Origin: Colwellia sp.
Lineage (GTDB): Bacteria; Pseudomonadota; Gammaproteobacteria; Enterobacterales; Alteromonadaceae
DNA length: 64,000 bases
Assembly (NCBI GenBank): GCA_013215295.1
Contig: JABSOZ010000006.1
Coordinates: forward strand, 124,001-188,000
Direction: 5' to 3'
Part shown: one piece after another, positions 7,146 to 16,896 of the stretch
How the letters are laid out: every line of letters starts with the position of its first letter
Position numbering within the stretch: the stretch's first letter is position 1
Position numbers and translations under genes: made by a program
Notes under the pieces: model-generated
Seen by the model: the letters and a program-made list of their open reading frames with translations, nothing else
Told to the model about the DNA's origin: nothing
Database searches by the model: none

Positions 7146-9407
7146 TTAAGAAAGTACCGACTGCTTATGCTTAGCTTTGCGGCGATAATGATGTAACAAG
7201 GGTTCCGTATAACCAGAAGGTTGTTCAGCCCCTTTTGTAATGAGTTCAAAAGCCGCGTTAAATGCTAAGCTTAATTCAAAATCATCAGACATAGGCTTAT
7301 AACCGATTACTGAAATATTTTGCTTATCAACCACAATGGCCATAGTTTCCATGGTCTGACGAATTTGCGTTGTGGTAATAACATCATGCATCAACCAATT
7401 TGCAACATGTTGACAAGATATACGTAATGTTGCCCTATCTTCCATCAAGCCAACATCATTAATATCTGGCACTTTAGAACAACCTATACCGAGCTCAACC
7501 CAACGTACGACATAACCTAATATGCCTTGAATATTGTTACTCAGCTCTTGTTGAATATCTGTCTCGGTTAAGACTTTTGTTTGTTTCAATGGAATCGTTA
7601 GCAGTTCGGCTAAACGTGTATCAGAAAGCTGACTTTGTTTTGTTAAGATTTCTTGCTGTACCGCCTTCACATTAACCTGATGATAATGCATTGCATGTAA
7701 AACAGCGGCGGTAGGTGATGGCACCCAAGCACAATTTGCCCCAGCATGAAGGTGGGCAATTTTTTGAGTCATCATGTTTGCCATTTTATCGGGGATTGGC
7801 CACATGCCTTTACCTATTTGGCCTTTCCCTTTTATGCCAGCACTAAGGCCTTGTTGAACATTGCCTTCTTCATAGGCTTTTATCCAAGCTTGTTGTTTCA
7901 TTGCCTCTTTAGGTACCATAATGCCAGCAGCGATACTGGTGTGAATTTCATCACCTGTTCTGTCCATAAAACCGGTATTAATAAAAGCGATACGTTCACG
8001 CGCCTGATAAAGACATTGGGTTAAATTAACCGAGGTACGCCTTTCTTCATCCATCAAACCAATTTTAATCGTATGAGTAGCTAAGCCTAATGCTTGTTCG
8101 ACACAGGAAAACAAATCACAGGTAAAAGCAACCTCGGCTGAACCATGCATTTTGGGCTTAACAATATAAATACTCCCTGCTCGAGAGTTGCTTGCTTTAC
8201 AGTCTGTGCTTTTACTTTGATTAACGTTTAAGTCATGCAATGCGATTAAGCTAGTAACAAAAGCATCTAAAATACCTTCCGGTAATTCTTCACCCGAACT
8301 ATTTTGATGACAACTAAGTACGGCATCAGTAGTCATCAAATGACCGACATTTCTGATCAGTAATAAACTGCGGCCAGACAAGCTAAACTTTTCGCCAAGT
8401 GGCGATACATAATGTCGGTCATTAGCTAAGGTACGTACTTGAGCTTTGCCGTTTTTAACGAAAGCGTCCTGTAAATCACCTTTCATTAAACCAAGCCAAT
8501 TTTTATAGACTTGGATCTTATCTTCAGTATCCACTGCTGCTATAGAATCTTCACAGTCTTGAATACAGGTTAATGCCGCTTCCATGAAGACATCACAAAT
8601 ACCCGCATTATCTAATGCGCCTATTTGACTCTTGCGATCAATTTGAATTTCTATATGCAAACCATTATTTTTTAATAGCAGTACCTTAGGACAATCAACT
8701 TGGCCTTGGTAGCCGACAAATTGTGAAATATCTGCTAATCGCGTTAAATCACCATTGGCAAGCACAAAACTCAAACCTTCTTCATCTACACTAAAGCTCG
8801 TGATTTGATCATAAGTTCCGTGTGCTAAAGGAGCCGTACTATCAAGAAATGTTTTAGCATAAGTGATGACTTTTTTAGCACGAGTATGGCAAAGACCTTT
8901 ACTCAAATTTTCATTTTTACCCTCCCTTTCGAGATAAGGAATAATATCACTGCCATAAAGTGCATCATACAAACTTCCCCACCGTGCATTCGTCGCATTT
9001 AAGGCATAACGTGCATTCATAACAGGTACCACTAACTGCGGTCCCGCTAAGTGTGAAATTTCTTGGTCAACATTCAATGTGCTAATAGTAAAGTCTGGAG
9101 CGGCAGGTTCAATGTAGCCAATTGACGTTAAGAATTCCTGATAGCACTGGGCAGAAAATCGTTCGTCTTGATGTCCTTTATGCCAGTCATTAATCTGTTG
9201 CTGTAATTCATCTCGTTTTGCCAATAACGCTTTATTTCTTGGCATAAACTTGGTTGCAGCATCGCTCAGCGCTGACCAAAAATGATCAGCACTAATGCCC
9301 GTTTCAGGTAAAACTTGTTGTTGAATAAAATCAGCGAGTGGTTTAGCAATTAATAATTTTTTATGTTCAATACGTTGGATATTTATCTCTCTATTTACTT
9401 CAGGCAT
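7146..9407 (-). CDS. glcB: Malate synthase G
   Basis: Condenses glyoxylate with acetyl-CoA to malate. 753 residues, slightly longer than the usual 720-730. The family pattern is clear: NARWGSLYDALYG near the N-terminus, the catalytic-Arg region GRSLLLIRNVGHLM in the middle, a GFMDRTGDEIHTS block and the C-terminal MEDRATLRISCQHVANWL segment that holds the catalytic Asp. It starts 4 bp after puuD ends, with GAGTAAAG upstream. Placed in the purine operon it would absorb the glyoxylate released by AllA and feed the TCA cycle. Confidence 0.95.
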   Translation of the reverse strand: MPEVNREINIQRIEHKKLLIAKPLADFIQQQVLPETGISADHFWSALSDAATKFMPRNKALLAKRDELQQQINDWHKGHQDERFSAQCYQEFLTSIGYIEPAAPDFTISTLNVDQEISHLAGPQLVVPVMNARYALNATNARWGSLYDALYGSDIIPYLEREGKNENLSKGLCHTRAKKVITYAKTFLDSTAPLAHGTYDQITSFSVDEEGLSFVLANGDLTRLADISQFVGYQGQVDCPKVLLLKNNGLHIEIQIDRKSQIGALDNAGICDVFMEAALTCIQDCEDSIAAVDTEDKIQVYKNWLGLMKGDLQDAFVKNGKAQVRTLANDRHYVSPLGEKFSLSGRSLLLIRNVGHLMTTDAVLSCHQNSSGEELPEGILDAFVTSLIALHDLNVNQSKSTDCKASNSRAGSIYIVKPKMHGSAEVAFTCDLFSCVEQALGLATHTIKIGLMDEERRTSVNLTQCLYQARERIAFINTGFMDRTGDEIHTSIAAGIMVPKEAMKQQAWIKAYEEGNVQQGLSAGIKGKGQIGKGMWPIPDKMANMMTQKIAHLHAGANCAWVPSPTAAVLHAMHYHQVNVKAVQQEILTKQSQLSDTRLAELLTIPLKQTKVLTETDIQQELSNNIQGILGYVVRWVELGIGCSKVPDINDVGLMEDRATLRISCQHVANWLMHDVITTTQIRQTMETMAIVVDKQNISVIGYKPMSDDFELSLAFNAAFELITKGAEQPSGYTEPLLHHYRRKAKHKQSVLS

Positions 9408-9411
9408 AACT

Positions 9412-10623
9412 TTACTCTTTTTCTGGAGAATCTATGATTGCTCCAGCTTTAAGCCAATTTGCTAACTGTGCTCTTTCAGTATTAGTCATTTTAGTTTTAT
9501 TGAGCATAGGCATGTCTTTAGTGTCAATTACGCGTGTTTTTATGCGCGGAGCCCATTGCTTAATTTGTGCCTGAGTATCAAGTACTACACCTGCAGGCGC
9601 TAAGGTAAATATTTCATCAGTGGGGGATGCTGAATGACAACTTGTACAACGTTGCTGCACGATAGCCATAGCGGTACTGGCATTAACCGGTGCTAACTTA
9701 TCAGCGCTACTATCGTCAGATTTTGGCGCTATCACCACAGCTAAGGCTATTGTCGCCAAACCTGCCGCAATAAGAATAAGTGGTTTTTGCTTACCGAAAT
9801 GGCGGAGAATAAAGTATTGTCTAGCAGCACCGGTAATAATAATTATCGCCACTAAAACCGCCCAATTATAGGGTTGGTTATAAGTGATAGGATAATGATT
9901 TGAGATCATAATGAACAATACAGGCAAGGTGGTATACGTATTAAAAGTTGAGCGCAACTTTGCCTTACGTGCATATTTAGGATCAGGCGCTTCACCGCTT
10001 TCAACTGCAGACACTAAAGCACGTTGAGCCGGCATAATACCGCGAAAAACATTACCCGCCATGATAGTACCAATGACAGCACCAACATGAATAAAGGCAC
10101 CTCTGGCACTAAAGACTTGGGTTAATCCATACGCTAAACCTGCGCCCATAAGCAGTAATACCAACGCAAAAAGTATTGAATGATTAGCCAATTTAGTCAC
10201 ACACATCAATTCATAAACTAACCAGCTACCAAATATGACTGACAAGCCAATAATTATCGCCTGCATTTGACTAATATCAGCAACACGAGGATCAATAAGA
10301 TAAGATTCTGCGCCAACATAATACATGACAATTAACAGTGCAAAACCGGTTAACCAAGTACTGTAAGCTTCCCATTTAAACCAATGTAAAGTCGTTGGCA
10401 ATTTTTCAGGTGCCAGTTGATATTTAGCCACTTCATAAAAACCACCGCCATGAATTGCCCAAAGATCGCCTTTAATGCCTTTGTCTGCTTTCCACTGTGG
10501 CGGCGTTTCTAGGTGATTGTCTAACCAAACAAAATAAAATGACGCGCCAATCCAAGCAATGCCTGTCACTAAATGTAAAAAGCGTAAAATTAAGTTTAGC
10601 CATTCACCAATATATGGATCCAT
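9412..10623 (-). CDS. puuD: Membrane-bound urate oxidase with C-terminal cytochrome c domain
   Basis: Oxidises urate to 5-hydroxyisourate at the inner membrane, with electrons passed to the respiratory chain rather than directly to oxygen. 403 residues: hydrophobic DUF989-type part with about eight membrane segments (residues 1-300; His-rich N-terminal helix FLHLVTGIAWIGASFYFVWLDN) and a C-terminal periplasmic cytochrome c domain with haem motif C326-T-S-C329-H330 and Met residues for the axial ligand (DMPMLNKTKM). SD AGGA precedes the ATG at 10623. It lies 50 bp after guaD. No soluble uricase (UaZ or HpxO type) is present, so this is the only urate-oxidising step. Confidence 0.92.
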   Translation of the reverse strand: MDPYIGEWLNLILRFLHLVTGIAWIGASFYFVWLDNHLETPPQWKADKGIKGDLWAIHGGGFYEVAKYQLAPEKLPTTLHWFKWEAYSTWLTGFALLIVMYYVGAESYLIDPRVADISQMQAIIIGLSVIFGSWLVYELMCVTKLANHSILFALVLLLMGAGLAYGLTQVFSARGAFIHVGAVIGTIMAGNVFRGIMPAQRALVSAVESGEAPDPKYARKAKLRSTFNTYTTLPVLFIMISNHYPITYNQPYNWAVLVAIIIITGAARQYFILRHFGKQKPLILIAAGLATIALAVVIAPKSDDSSADKLAPVNASTAMAIVQQRCTSCHSASPTDEIFTLAPAGVVLDTQAQIKQWAPRIKTRVIDTKDMPMLNKTKMTNTERAQLANWLKAGAIIDSPEKE

Positions 10624-10673
10624 ATTTTTTCCTACTTATTAATGCTTATAATTGTTTTTTATTATTGTGAGTG

Positions 10674-12002
10674 CTAGTCGTGATGAATATTGGCTAACTC
10701 GCCCTGTATATAAGTGGCCTTAACCGCACGGTCATCCCCTAAGATAGTGAAAGAGAATAGTTTCTCTGCCAATGTTTGGCACTGCTGTAATCTCAACTTA
10801 ATTAATGGCGTCGCATGATAATCAAGCACAATAAAATCAGCTTCACAGCCTGGTAAAAAATTACCTATCGTGCCTTCTAAATCTAATGCCCTAGCCCCAC
10901 CTAATGTTGCCAAATAGAAAGACTGCAATGAATCAAGTTTTTTACCTCTTAGTTGCTGTGTTTTATAGGCATCTTTCAATGTTTCTAATATTGAAAAGCT
11001 GGTACCAGCTCCTACATCAGTGCCTAAACCCACTTTAATATTGTGTTGCTGAGCAATATCAAGTTTAAACAGTCCACTGCCTAAAAATAGGTTTGAACTT
11101 GGGCAAAATGATAAAGCAGAGTTTGATTGAGCCAAGTCTTTATATTCAGCATCACATAAGTGTATACCGTGAGCAAAAACACTGCGTTCACCCAGTAGCT
11201 CATGTTTTTTATAAACATCAAGATAGTTTTCACAATCTGGATTGAGCGATTTAACCCATTCTATTTCTTTCAGGTTTTCAGACAAGTGTGTTTGCATATA
11301 AACACCTGGGTGTTCTTTTAACAATTGACCTGCCAAACTTAACTGTTCATTACTACTGGTGGGCGCAAATCTTGGGGTTACTGCATATTGTAAACGCCCT
11401 TTACCATGCCAATTTTCGATAAGCTGTTTAGACTGATCATAACTACTTTGCGCAGTATCGATTAAATCGTCCGGGGCATTTCTATCCATCATCACTTTGC
11501 CGGCGATCATCCGCAGATTTTTACGTAAAGCCACTTCAAAGAAAGCATCAACAGATTCAGGATGTACACTACCAAACACAAGTGCTGTCGTTGTGCCATT
11601 GGTAAGTAATTGATTTAAGAAAAACTCACTGATCTTGCTTGCGTAGGCTTTGTTAGAGAACTTATTTTCAGTAGGAAAAGTATAATCTTCTAACCACTGT
11701 AGTAATTGCTCACCATAACTTCCTATCATTTCAGTTTGAGGATAGTGAACATGAGTATCAATAAATCCGGGCACTATAAGGCCATTTTCAATGCGTTCAA
11801 CGACTATAGCGCTATCTAAATTCGTTAAAATAGATTCGGCAGTACCGAGTTGTTTAACTTTGCCATTTTCAATAAGTAAAATACCATCTTCAAAATACTC
11901 ATGACTGTTTTTTGCTTCATCTTGCTCACTATTTTGGCTAGATGTTAAGGTTGGGTCTTCTGTAAAATGTAAAATTTCACCACGAAAAGCTTTTACTGAC
12001 AT
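10674..12002 (-). CDS. guaD: Guanine deaminase
   Basis: Zinc amidohydrolase converting guanine to xanthine and ammonia. 442 residues. Metal ligands visible: H84-V-H86 in IDTHVHYPQTEM, a later His in MQTHLSEN, HGIH, and Asp in GLGTDVGAGTSFS. The family signatures DTHVHYPQ and SNLFLGSGLF are both present. An extra polar stretch (about residues 15-37, rich in Ser, Gln, Glu) sits in the N-terminal beta domain. The gene begins 4 bp after the end of allA and so is translationally close to it. Confidence 0.95.
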   Translation of the reverse strand: MSVKAFRGEILHFTEDPTLTSSQNSEQDEAKNSHEYFEDGILLIENGKVKQLGTAESILTNLDSAIVVERIENGLIVPGFIDTHVHYPQTEMIGSYGEQLLQWLEDYTFPTENKFSNKAYASKISEFFLNQLLTNGTTTALVFGSVHPESVDAFFEVALRKNLRMIAGKVMMDRNAPDDLIDTAQSSYDQSKQLIENWHGKGRLQYAVTPRFAPTSSNEQLSLAGQLLKEHPGVYMQTHLSENLKEIEWVKSLNPDCENYLDVYKKHELLGERSVFAHGIHLCDAEYKDLAQSNSALSFCPSSNLFLGSGLFKLDIAQQHNIKVGLGTDVGAGTSFSILETLKDAYKTQQLRGKKLDSLQSFYLATLGGARALDLEGTIGNFLPGCEADFIVLDYHATPLIKLRLQQCQTLAEKLFSFTILGDDRAVKATYIQGELANIHHD

Positions 12003-12006
12003 CGAC

Positions 12007-12552
12007 TTAATCGCTCCGTTTGTCTGAATTAAAGTCTAAATTAAAATGAAGGGTAATTGTGCTTTCTAACGTGATTTCATCGCAGTTTTCCCCAACACCT
12101 TGTCGGTCAATAACTAAGAAGTCAGACGTATTACCCAAAGCTAAACTATAGTGATGCCAAGTTCCTTTATGGTAATTAACGCCCTGATTACCTTGGGCAA
12201 TAAAGACCTGAAGTTTGGTTACATCGAACTCGCCCGCAGGTGCAACAACAACAAGATAAGCATTAGCTGACAAAGGATAGAATGCTTGACTAGATAATGG
12301 ATGACGTTCCATACAATCAATCGTTAACTGCCCTGCTTTATCATTAATTTCACAACAGGCTTTTGGCGATGAACGAAAAACACTGATAATGCCTTGTCCT
12401 GCTTCCTCAGTGACATCAAGGGCAGTTAGCGCATGAAACCTTTCGGTCAGGCCGTAATTAATCGATATTTTCTCAGCATCATCACTGACTTCAATCACGT
12501 CACCAAAAAACTGAAACGCCTTTTGGGTAAGTGGTTTAGCATGTAAAATCAT
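12007..12552 (-). CDS. allA: Ureidoglycolate lyase
   Basis: Cleaves ureidoglycolate to glyoxylate and urea, the last step of the allantoin branch here. I chose the ATG at 12552 (MILHAKPLTQKAFQFFGDVIE), which matches the usual AllA N-terminus; the open frame extends 10 codons further into uraH. 181 residues from that start, close to the family's 160-180. The cupin-like core shows V-N-Y-H-K-G-T-W-H-H in the active-site region. The start is 1 bp from the end of uraH, which suggests coupling. Confidence 0.9.
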   Translation of the reverse strand: MILHAKPLTQKAFQFFGDVIEVSDDAEKISINYGLTERFHALTALDVTEEAGQGIISVFRSSPKACCEINDKAGQLTIDCMERHPLSSQAFYPLSANAYLVVVAPAGEFDVTKLQVFIAQGNQGVNYHKGTWHHYSLALGNTSDFLVIDRQGVGENCDEITLESTITLHFNLDFNSDKRSD

Positions 12553-12553
12553 A

Positions 12554-12946
12554 TTAACTGCCACGATAAGTTGAGTAACCAAAAGCGGTCAGTAACAACG
12601 GAATATGATAATGCTCACCGTCGCCACTAATATTAAAAACAATATCAACGTAAGGGTAAAATGCTTGCTCGTTAAGTGCGCTAAAATAATCACTAATAGC
12701 AAAATGAACCCGGTAATTTCCCGCTGGCAAAACGCGATCTTTTGCAAGTAAAGCAGGCACTCGCCCATCACTATTTGTTTTACCTGTCGATAATAGCGAC
12801 CACTGTTCTTGGCCTTTATGATCACTTTTACTTGAGCTACTAGTTGAGCTATTACATGAAGTATTAAGTTCAAATAAGGAAATAGTAATACCTGCAGCAG
12901 GTTTACCGCGACTTGTGTCTAATACGTGCGAAGTTATTTGACTCAT
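12554..12946 (-). CDS. uraH: 5-hydroxyisourate hydrolase (transthyretin-like)
   Basis: Hydrolyses 5-hydroxyisourate to OHCU (2-oxo-4-hydroxy-4-carboxy-5-ureidoimidazoline). 130 residues, cytoplasmic (no signal peptide), with conserved N-terminal SHVLDTSRGKPA (His7), central Arg in DGRVP and the diagnostic C-terminal Y127-R-G-S130. Residues about 30-45 hold a Ser-rich loop (SCNSSTSSSSKSD) longer than in most relatives. It lies 4 bp after uraD. Confidence 0.95.
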   Translation of the reverse strand: MSQITSHVLDTSRGKPAAGITISLFELNTSCNSSTSSSSKSDHKGQEQWSLLSTGKTNSDGRVPALLAKDRVLPAGNYRVHFAISDYFSALNEQAFYPYVDIVFNISGDGEHYHIPLLLTAFGYSTYRGS

Positions 12947-12950
12947 AGTT

Positions 12951-13490
12951 TTATGTCTCTTTTACGTGTAAAGCAGTATTTATAGGTGTTGCGATCATTT
13001 TTTCAATTCTGATCTGCAAAATCTTCCTTTGCTCTTCTGCTGCATTAATGATTTCTTCTGATCTATCATTAACAAAGCGCTTCACCAATATTTCTAACAT
13101 TTGTGAAGCTGTTTTCCCGGTTGCACATACAATGAAAATGAAACCAAATCTTTCTTGATAATCGTCATTCATTTGCTTTAACTGGCTTAACGTTGCTTCT
13201 GTCGCTGTGTTAACACCCGATTGTTCTCCGGCTGCTATTTTTTCTGTCGAGCGATATTTTTCTCTTAAGCTCGAAACATCACCAATTTTTGGATGTCCTT
13301 CAAAAGCTTGCAAGTAATCCGCTTGTGTTAACCCTTGCCAATTGATATCTGCTTGGCTAACCAAAGTTTCAACACTGCTAAATGGCATAGCGTTAACCAT
13401 TCTCTCTACCCAAGTATTAGCGGTACAGCACTGTATAAAAGCAAGGTGTGCTGCTTCAGGTTTTAATGCGTTTAATGATGCAATTGTCAT
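12951..13490 (-). CDS. uraD: OHCU decarboxylase
   Basis: Decarboxylates OHCU to (S)-allantoin. 179 residues. Catalytic His66 in EGHPKIGD and the substrate-binding E89-Q-S91 motif in AAGEQSGV are both present, and the family F-I-F-I-V-C-A-T-G-K block follows. Placed next to uraH, as in most bacterial urate clusters, and 9 bp after alc. Confidence 0.95.
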   Translation of the reverse strand: MTIASLNALKPEAAHLAFIQCCTANTWVERMVNAMPFSSVETLVSQADINWQGLTQADYLQAFEGHPKIGDVSSLREKYRSTEKIAAGEQSGVNTATEATLSQLKQMNDDYQERFGFIFIVCATGKTASQMLEILVKRFVNDRSEEIINAAEEQRKILQIRIEKMIATPINTALHVKET

Positions 13491-13499
13491 GTTCTATAT

Positions 13500-14531
13500 T
13501 TACCCTACGTAGCCCATAATTCGCATTCGACTAACACCACCGTCAGGATAAATGTTTAATCTGACATGAGTAAAAGATTGCTCTTGATCATCTACCACAA
13601 ACCACTGCTCTCTATCAGCATAAAGCTTCGATTGTTCGATAATAGTTTGCCATTTTATATCGTCTAAAGCCGTTGAGGTGTTTTCAGTATTCGCACCTTC
13701 TAACTTGAATGTATCAGGGAAATTACCTTTGAAGTGACAGGTATCGATGAGTACTTTTTTGATTTGAGCGACTTTCGCTAATTCTATGATGATCCAGTCG
13801 GGTCCGGGATCTCGACGACGTTTAGTTTCCCAACCATCCCCCATATCTTTACCACGACCAGGCATAATCAAATTATTTTTATCACTGAAAAACATATCAC
13901 TACATAATAGTGCTTTACCACCATTGGTAATGGCAGCAACATCAATTAATTCACCTGTCAAAAATTGCTGCCAATCAGCTACAACTTCACCATAAACACG
14001 AAACCTTGCAACACCACCATCGGGGAAGATATTCAAACGTACATGGGTCCAGACTTGATCGCTTTGTATCGCAAATATATTTTGGCTATGAGCATTAGTA
14101 TCATGCTCCGTTAATATTTCTGTCCATTGCGTGCTGTCATCAGGGTTAGCTATTGAGATACAGCCTTCAATACTAATTTGTGCTGGAGCGTTACCACGAA
14201 AAAAATTGGTATCTACATCTACGCCTTTAATTATTCCTGGCGTGCCTAAACGGATCACACACCAATCAAATTCTCGACCATTTTCACGACCATAGCTTCT
14301 ACGTGATTCCCAACCGTCGATCCATTTACCACGATCTGTATATTTATCGTCAATAAAAATACCGCGGCCGGGCTTAAGTAAATTTTCCATTTCTGCGAAG
14401 AAATCATCACTACACGCGATAGTTTCACCACCAATGCGTTTAGCAGCTAAATCAACATAGTTACTGGCTATCGTTGCCAATAAATTATCACTACTGTTTG
14501 TATCTGAGGCGTTTACGGGTAAATCATTCAT
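13500..14531 (-). CDS. alc: Allantoicase
   Basis: Hydrolyses allantoate to ureidoglycolate and urea. 343 residues built of two homologous beta-jellyroll halves. The first half carries RGIFIDDKYTDRGKWIDGWESRR and the second GRGKDMGDGWETKRRRDPGPDWIIIELA; both end in an H-V-R-L-N-I-(F/Y)-P-D-G-G-V-(A/S)-R motif. The presence of allantoicase rather than allantoate amidohydrolase means the pathway yields ureidoglycolate and urea, not ureidoglycine and ammonia. Confidence 0.95.
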   Translation of the reverse strand: MNDLPVNASDTNSSDNLLATIASNYVDLAAKRIGGETIACSDDFFAEMENLLKPGRGIFIDDKYTDRGKWIDGWESRRSYGRENGREFDWCVIRLGTPGIIKGVDVDTNFFRGNAPAQISIEGCISIANPDDSTQWTEILTEHDTNAHSQNIFAIQSDQVWTHVRLNIFPDGGVARFRVYGEVVADWQQFLTGELIDVAAITNGGKALLCSDMFFSDKNNLIMPGRGKDMGDGWETKRRRDPGPDWIIIELAKVAQIKKVLIDTCHFKGNFPDTFKLEGANTENTSTALDDIKWQTIIEQSKLYADREQWFVVDDQEQSFTHVRLNIYPDGGVSRMRIMGYVG

Positions 14532-14586
14532 TTAAATTCTCATTCTTTAATGCTTTTAATATTAGCTTTTGTATTAGCTCAAGTGT

Positions 14587-14600
14587 TAACGCTAGCGTTA
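14587..14600. repeat. 14-bp perfect palindrome at the end of allB
   Basis: TAACGCTAGCGTTA overlaps the allB stop codon and the start of the 66-bp allB-alc gap. It is too tight to form a normal terminator hairpin. It may be chance or a protein site. Confidence 0.2.
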
Positions 14601-15965
14601 GTAATTATGTTTCAACAAGGTATTGCCTTGAGGCTGTCCTATAATATCTTGCTCGCTATACACCAGTTGACCACGTAAATAAGTTTTGTTGACTTCACCG
14701 GTCACTTTTTTGCCGACATAAGGCGTTATTTTGTGCTTATGTTTGATCATGTCGCTGCTGATGATGACTTCTTTTTCATCATCGAAGACTAAAATATCAG
14801 CATAAGCGCCTACTGCTATTTTGCCTTTTTTATCATGCAAACCTACGAATTCAGCTGTTGCTGTTGACATTAAATGACTGATATCAGATAAAGTAAAACC
14901 GCGCTGCTTTGCTTCAGTCCAAATTAAAGGTAAACCAAATTGTAGTGCTGATATTCCACCCCATGCGTTTTCTAAGTCACCAGAGTCAATTTTTTTCAAC
15001 TCAGGCGTACAAGGAGAATGGTCAGAGACAATAAAATCAATATCACCAGCCTTTAATGCTTGCCAAAGTTTTTGCCTGTTTTCATCTTCACGTATCGGCG
15101 GGCAACATTTAAAGAGGGTTTTACCATCGGGAATTTCTTCAGAGAATAACGTCAAATAATGAGGACAAGTTTCAGCGGTAAATTTCAAACCTACTTTTTT
15201 TGCATAGATGATTTTTTCTAACGCATCACTCGATGATAAATGCACAATATGAATGTGTGCATCAACCCCTTCAGCTTTAGCTTCTTCGCCTAACGACACC
15301 ATAAGATCAATGGCATCGTTCTCCCACTTCCTTGGTCTAGAGTCGAGAAAGCTTTGATACTTATCGCCGATTTCTTGAGGTTCGTTATGCGCTTTATCCA
15401 ATTCAGCATGGATCAGATATGGCACTTGATGTTTTGCCATAATGGGCAGTGCTTTTTTTACATCGTCAGCACTAACATTAGGAAATTCATCTACGCCTGA
15501 ATGTATTAAAAAACTTTTAGCTCCTAAGACACCAGCACTGAGCAACTCATCTAATTGTGCACCATTGTTATCAAGGCTCTCAGGTATAACTCCACCCCAA
15601 AAACCACAATCGACCCAAAGTTTTCCTTTTAGCGCCTGAAGTTTAATATCAAGCGCTTCTTTAGTAACAGTCGCTGGAATACAATTAAGTGGCATATCAA
15701 CTAACGTGGTAATACCACCCGCAGCGGCTGCCTGAGTTGCAGTATTAAAACCTTCCCAATCGGTACGACCGGGTTCATTAATATGTACATGAGTATCAAC
15801 TAAACCTGGCATTATCACTAAATTCCCGTGATCTATTAGCTCACAGTCAACTACCGATTCGTAAGGTAATATAGCCTCAATTAAACCATTTTTAATGATA
15901 ATCGTTGCTGCTTTTACACCGTTTGGTGTGATCACACGTTTTGAACGCAGTGCAAAATTATTCAT
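14598..15965 (-). CDS. allB: Allantoinase
   Basis: Binuclear metal amidohydrolase opening allantoin to allantoate. 455 residues. Metal ligands: H59-V-H61 in DTHVHINEPGRTDWEGF, the carbamylated Lys K150 in LGAKSF, H186 in LIHAE, His in IHIVHLSS and Asp in FIVSDHSPC. The DTHVHINEPG..EGF signature separates it from dihydropyrimidinase. The start codon overlaps the end of xdhC by 8 bp (GAGAA upstream), indicating translational coupling with the xanthine dehydrogenase genes. Confidence 0.95.
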   Translation of the reverse strand: MNNFALRSKRVITPNGVKAATIIIKNGLIEAILPYESVVDCELIDHGNLVIMPGLVDTHVHINEPGRTDWEGFNTATQAAAAGGITTLVDMPLNCIPATVTKEALDIKLQALKGKLWVDCGFWGGVIPESLDNNGAQLDELLSAGVLGAKSFLIHSGVDEFPNVSADDVKKALPIMAKHQVPYLIHAELDKAHNEPQEIGDKYQSFLDSRPRKWENDAIDLMVSLGEEAKAEGVDAHIHIVHLSSSDALEKIIYAKKVGLKFTAETCPHYLTLFSEEIPDGKTLFKCCPPIREDENRQKLWQALKAGDIDFIVSDHSPCTPELKKIDSGDLENAWGGISALQFGLPLIWTEAKQRGFTLSDISHLMSTATAEFVGLHDKKGKIAVGAYADILVFDDEKEVIISSDMIKHKHKITPYVGKKVTGEVNKTYLRGQLVYSEQDIIGQPQGNTLLKHNY

Positions 15966-16896
15966 TGATGTTCTCCGTAACCGATTTAATAAGTATAGGT
16001 TTATTATTGTTTCGGCTTTTACTGTTGAGTTCAGTCACGCTGTTGAGTAACGGTGTTAATGCTTTAAAACTGATACCTTGAGCCTTACTTGCGTGATGAC
16101 TAACACTTTCATCGTTTTGATAAATACCGATAATTTCAGCCGCAATAGATACCGCAACCTCCATCGGACGTTTACCTGGAACTTGGCTTAAACCGATTGG
16201 ACAGTTAAGTTGTTCTATCGCTTGTTGGCTAAATTCTCTATGTTTTAAACGATGCTGAAATCGTTTCCATTTTGTGTCAGAGCCAATAAGACCCGCGTAT
16301 CTAAAGTCACCGCGCTTTAATAGTGCCTGACAAAGTTCGAAATCTAATTGGTGATTATGGGTCATGATGATATAGAAGCTGCTTGCTGGCATATTTGCAA
16401 TTTCGTCAACCGGATTATCACTGACTATACATTCAACATTATGAGGAGGGTTTTTGAGCATTTCCTCAGGAAATTGTGCTTCGCGATTGTCTACCCATTT
16501 TAACTGACAAGGTAAGTCTGCAAGAATTGTAGTGAGCGCTTTACCCACATGACCTGCACCAAAGAGCATTATTTGTGTTTTACAGGCAGCAAAGCTTTCA
16601 AATAAAACCGTGCAATCGCCACCACAACATTGTCCTAATGTAGCGCCTAATGAGAAATGTTCAATATGCTGATTTTTATCCTCATCTGCTAATAATTGAT
16701 GCGCTAATGCGATCGATTTAAATTCTAAGTGACCACCACCAATCGTGTCATAAGTCGATTTAGCCGTAACGATCATTTTAGTCCCTGAATTTCTCGGCGC
16801 TGAACCATGTACACCAATGATAGTAAGCAGCACAAAGGCTTCACCTTTCATCTTTAATGAACTTAGCGCTTCAGACCAACTTTCACGGTTATGCAT
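15958..16896 (-). CDS. xdhC: Xanthine dehydrogenase accessory protein (Mo-cofactor sulfuration and insertion)
   Basis: XdhC family: binds molybdopterin cofactor and delivers the sulfurated form to XdhB. Start ATG 16896 (MHNRESWSEAL), inside the end of xdhB; a TTG two codons earlier is unlikely. 312 residues. The N-terminal domain has GSAPRNSGTKM and GGGHLE; the C-terminal NAD-like Rossmann part has LFGAGHVGKAL, and the family block IMTHNHQLDFEL, then YAGLIGSDTKWKRF and CPIGL follow. Adjacent to xdhAB as expected. Confidence 0.93.
   Translation of the reverse strand: MHNRESWSEALSSLKMKGEAFVLLTIIGVHGSAPRNSGTKMIVTAKSTYDTIGGGHLEFKSIALAHQLLADEDKNQHIEHFSLGATLGQCCGGDCTVLFESFAACKTQIMLFGAGHVGKALTTILADLPCQLKWVDNREAQFPEEMLKNPPHNVECIVSDNPVDEIANMPASSFYIIMTHNHQLDFELCQALLKRGDFRYAGLIGSDTKWKRFQHRLKHREFSQQAIEQLNCPIGLSQVPGKRPMEVAVSIAAEIIGIYQNDESVSHHASKAQGISFKALTPLLNSVTELNSKSRNNNKPILIKSVTENINE

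Noticed and set aside
12589-12873. 94-codon minus-strand ORF in uraH
   Set aside because: Another frame of a complete uraH; the hydrophobic look results from frame shift of the Ser/Asp-rich coding sequence.
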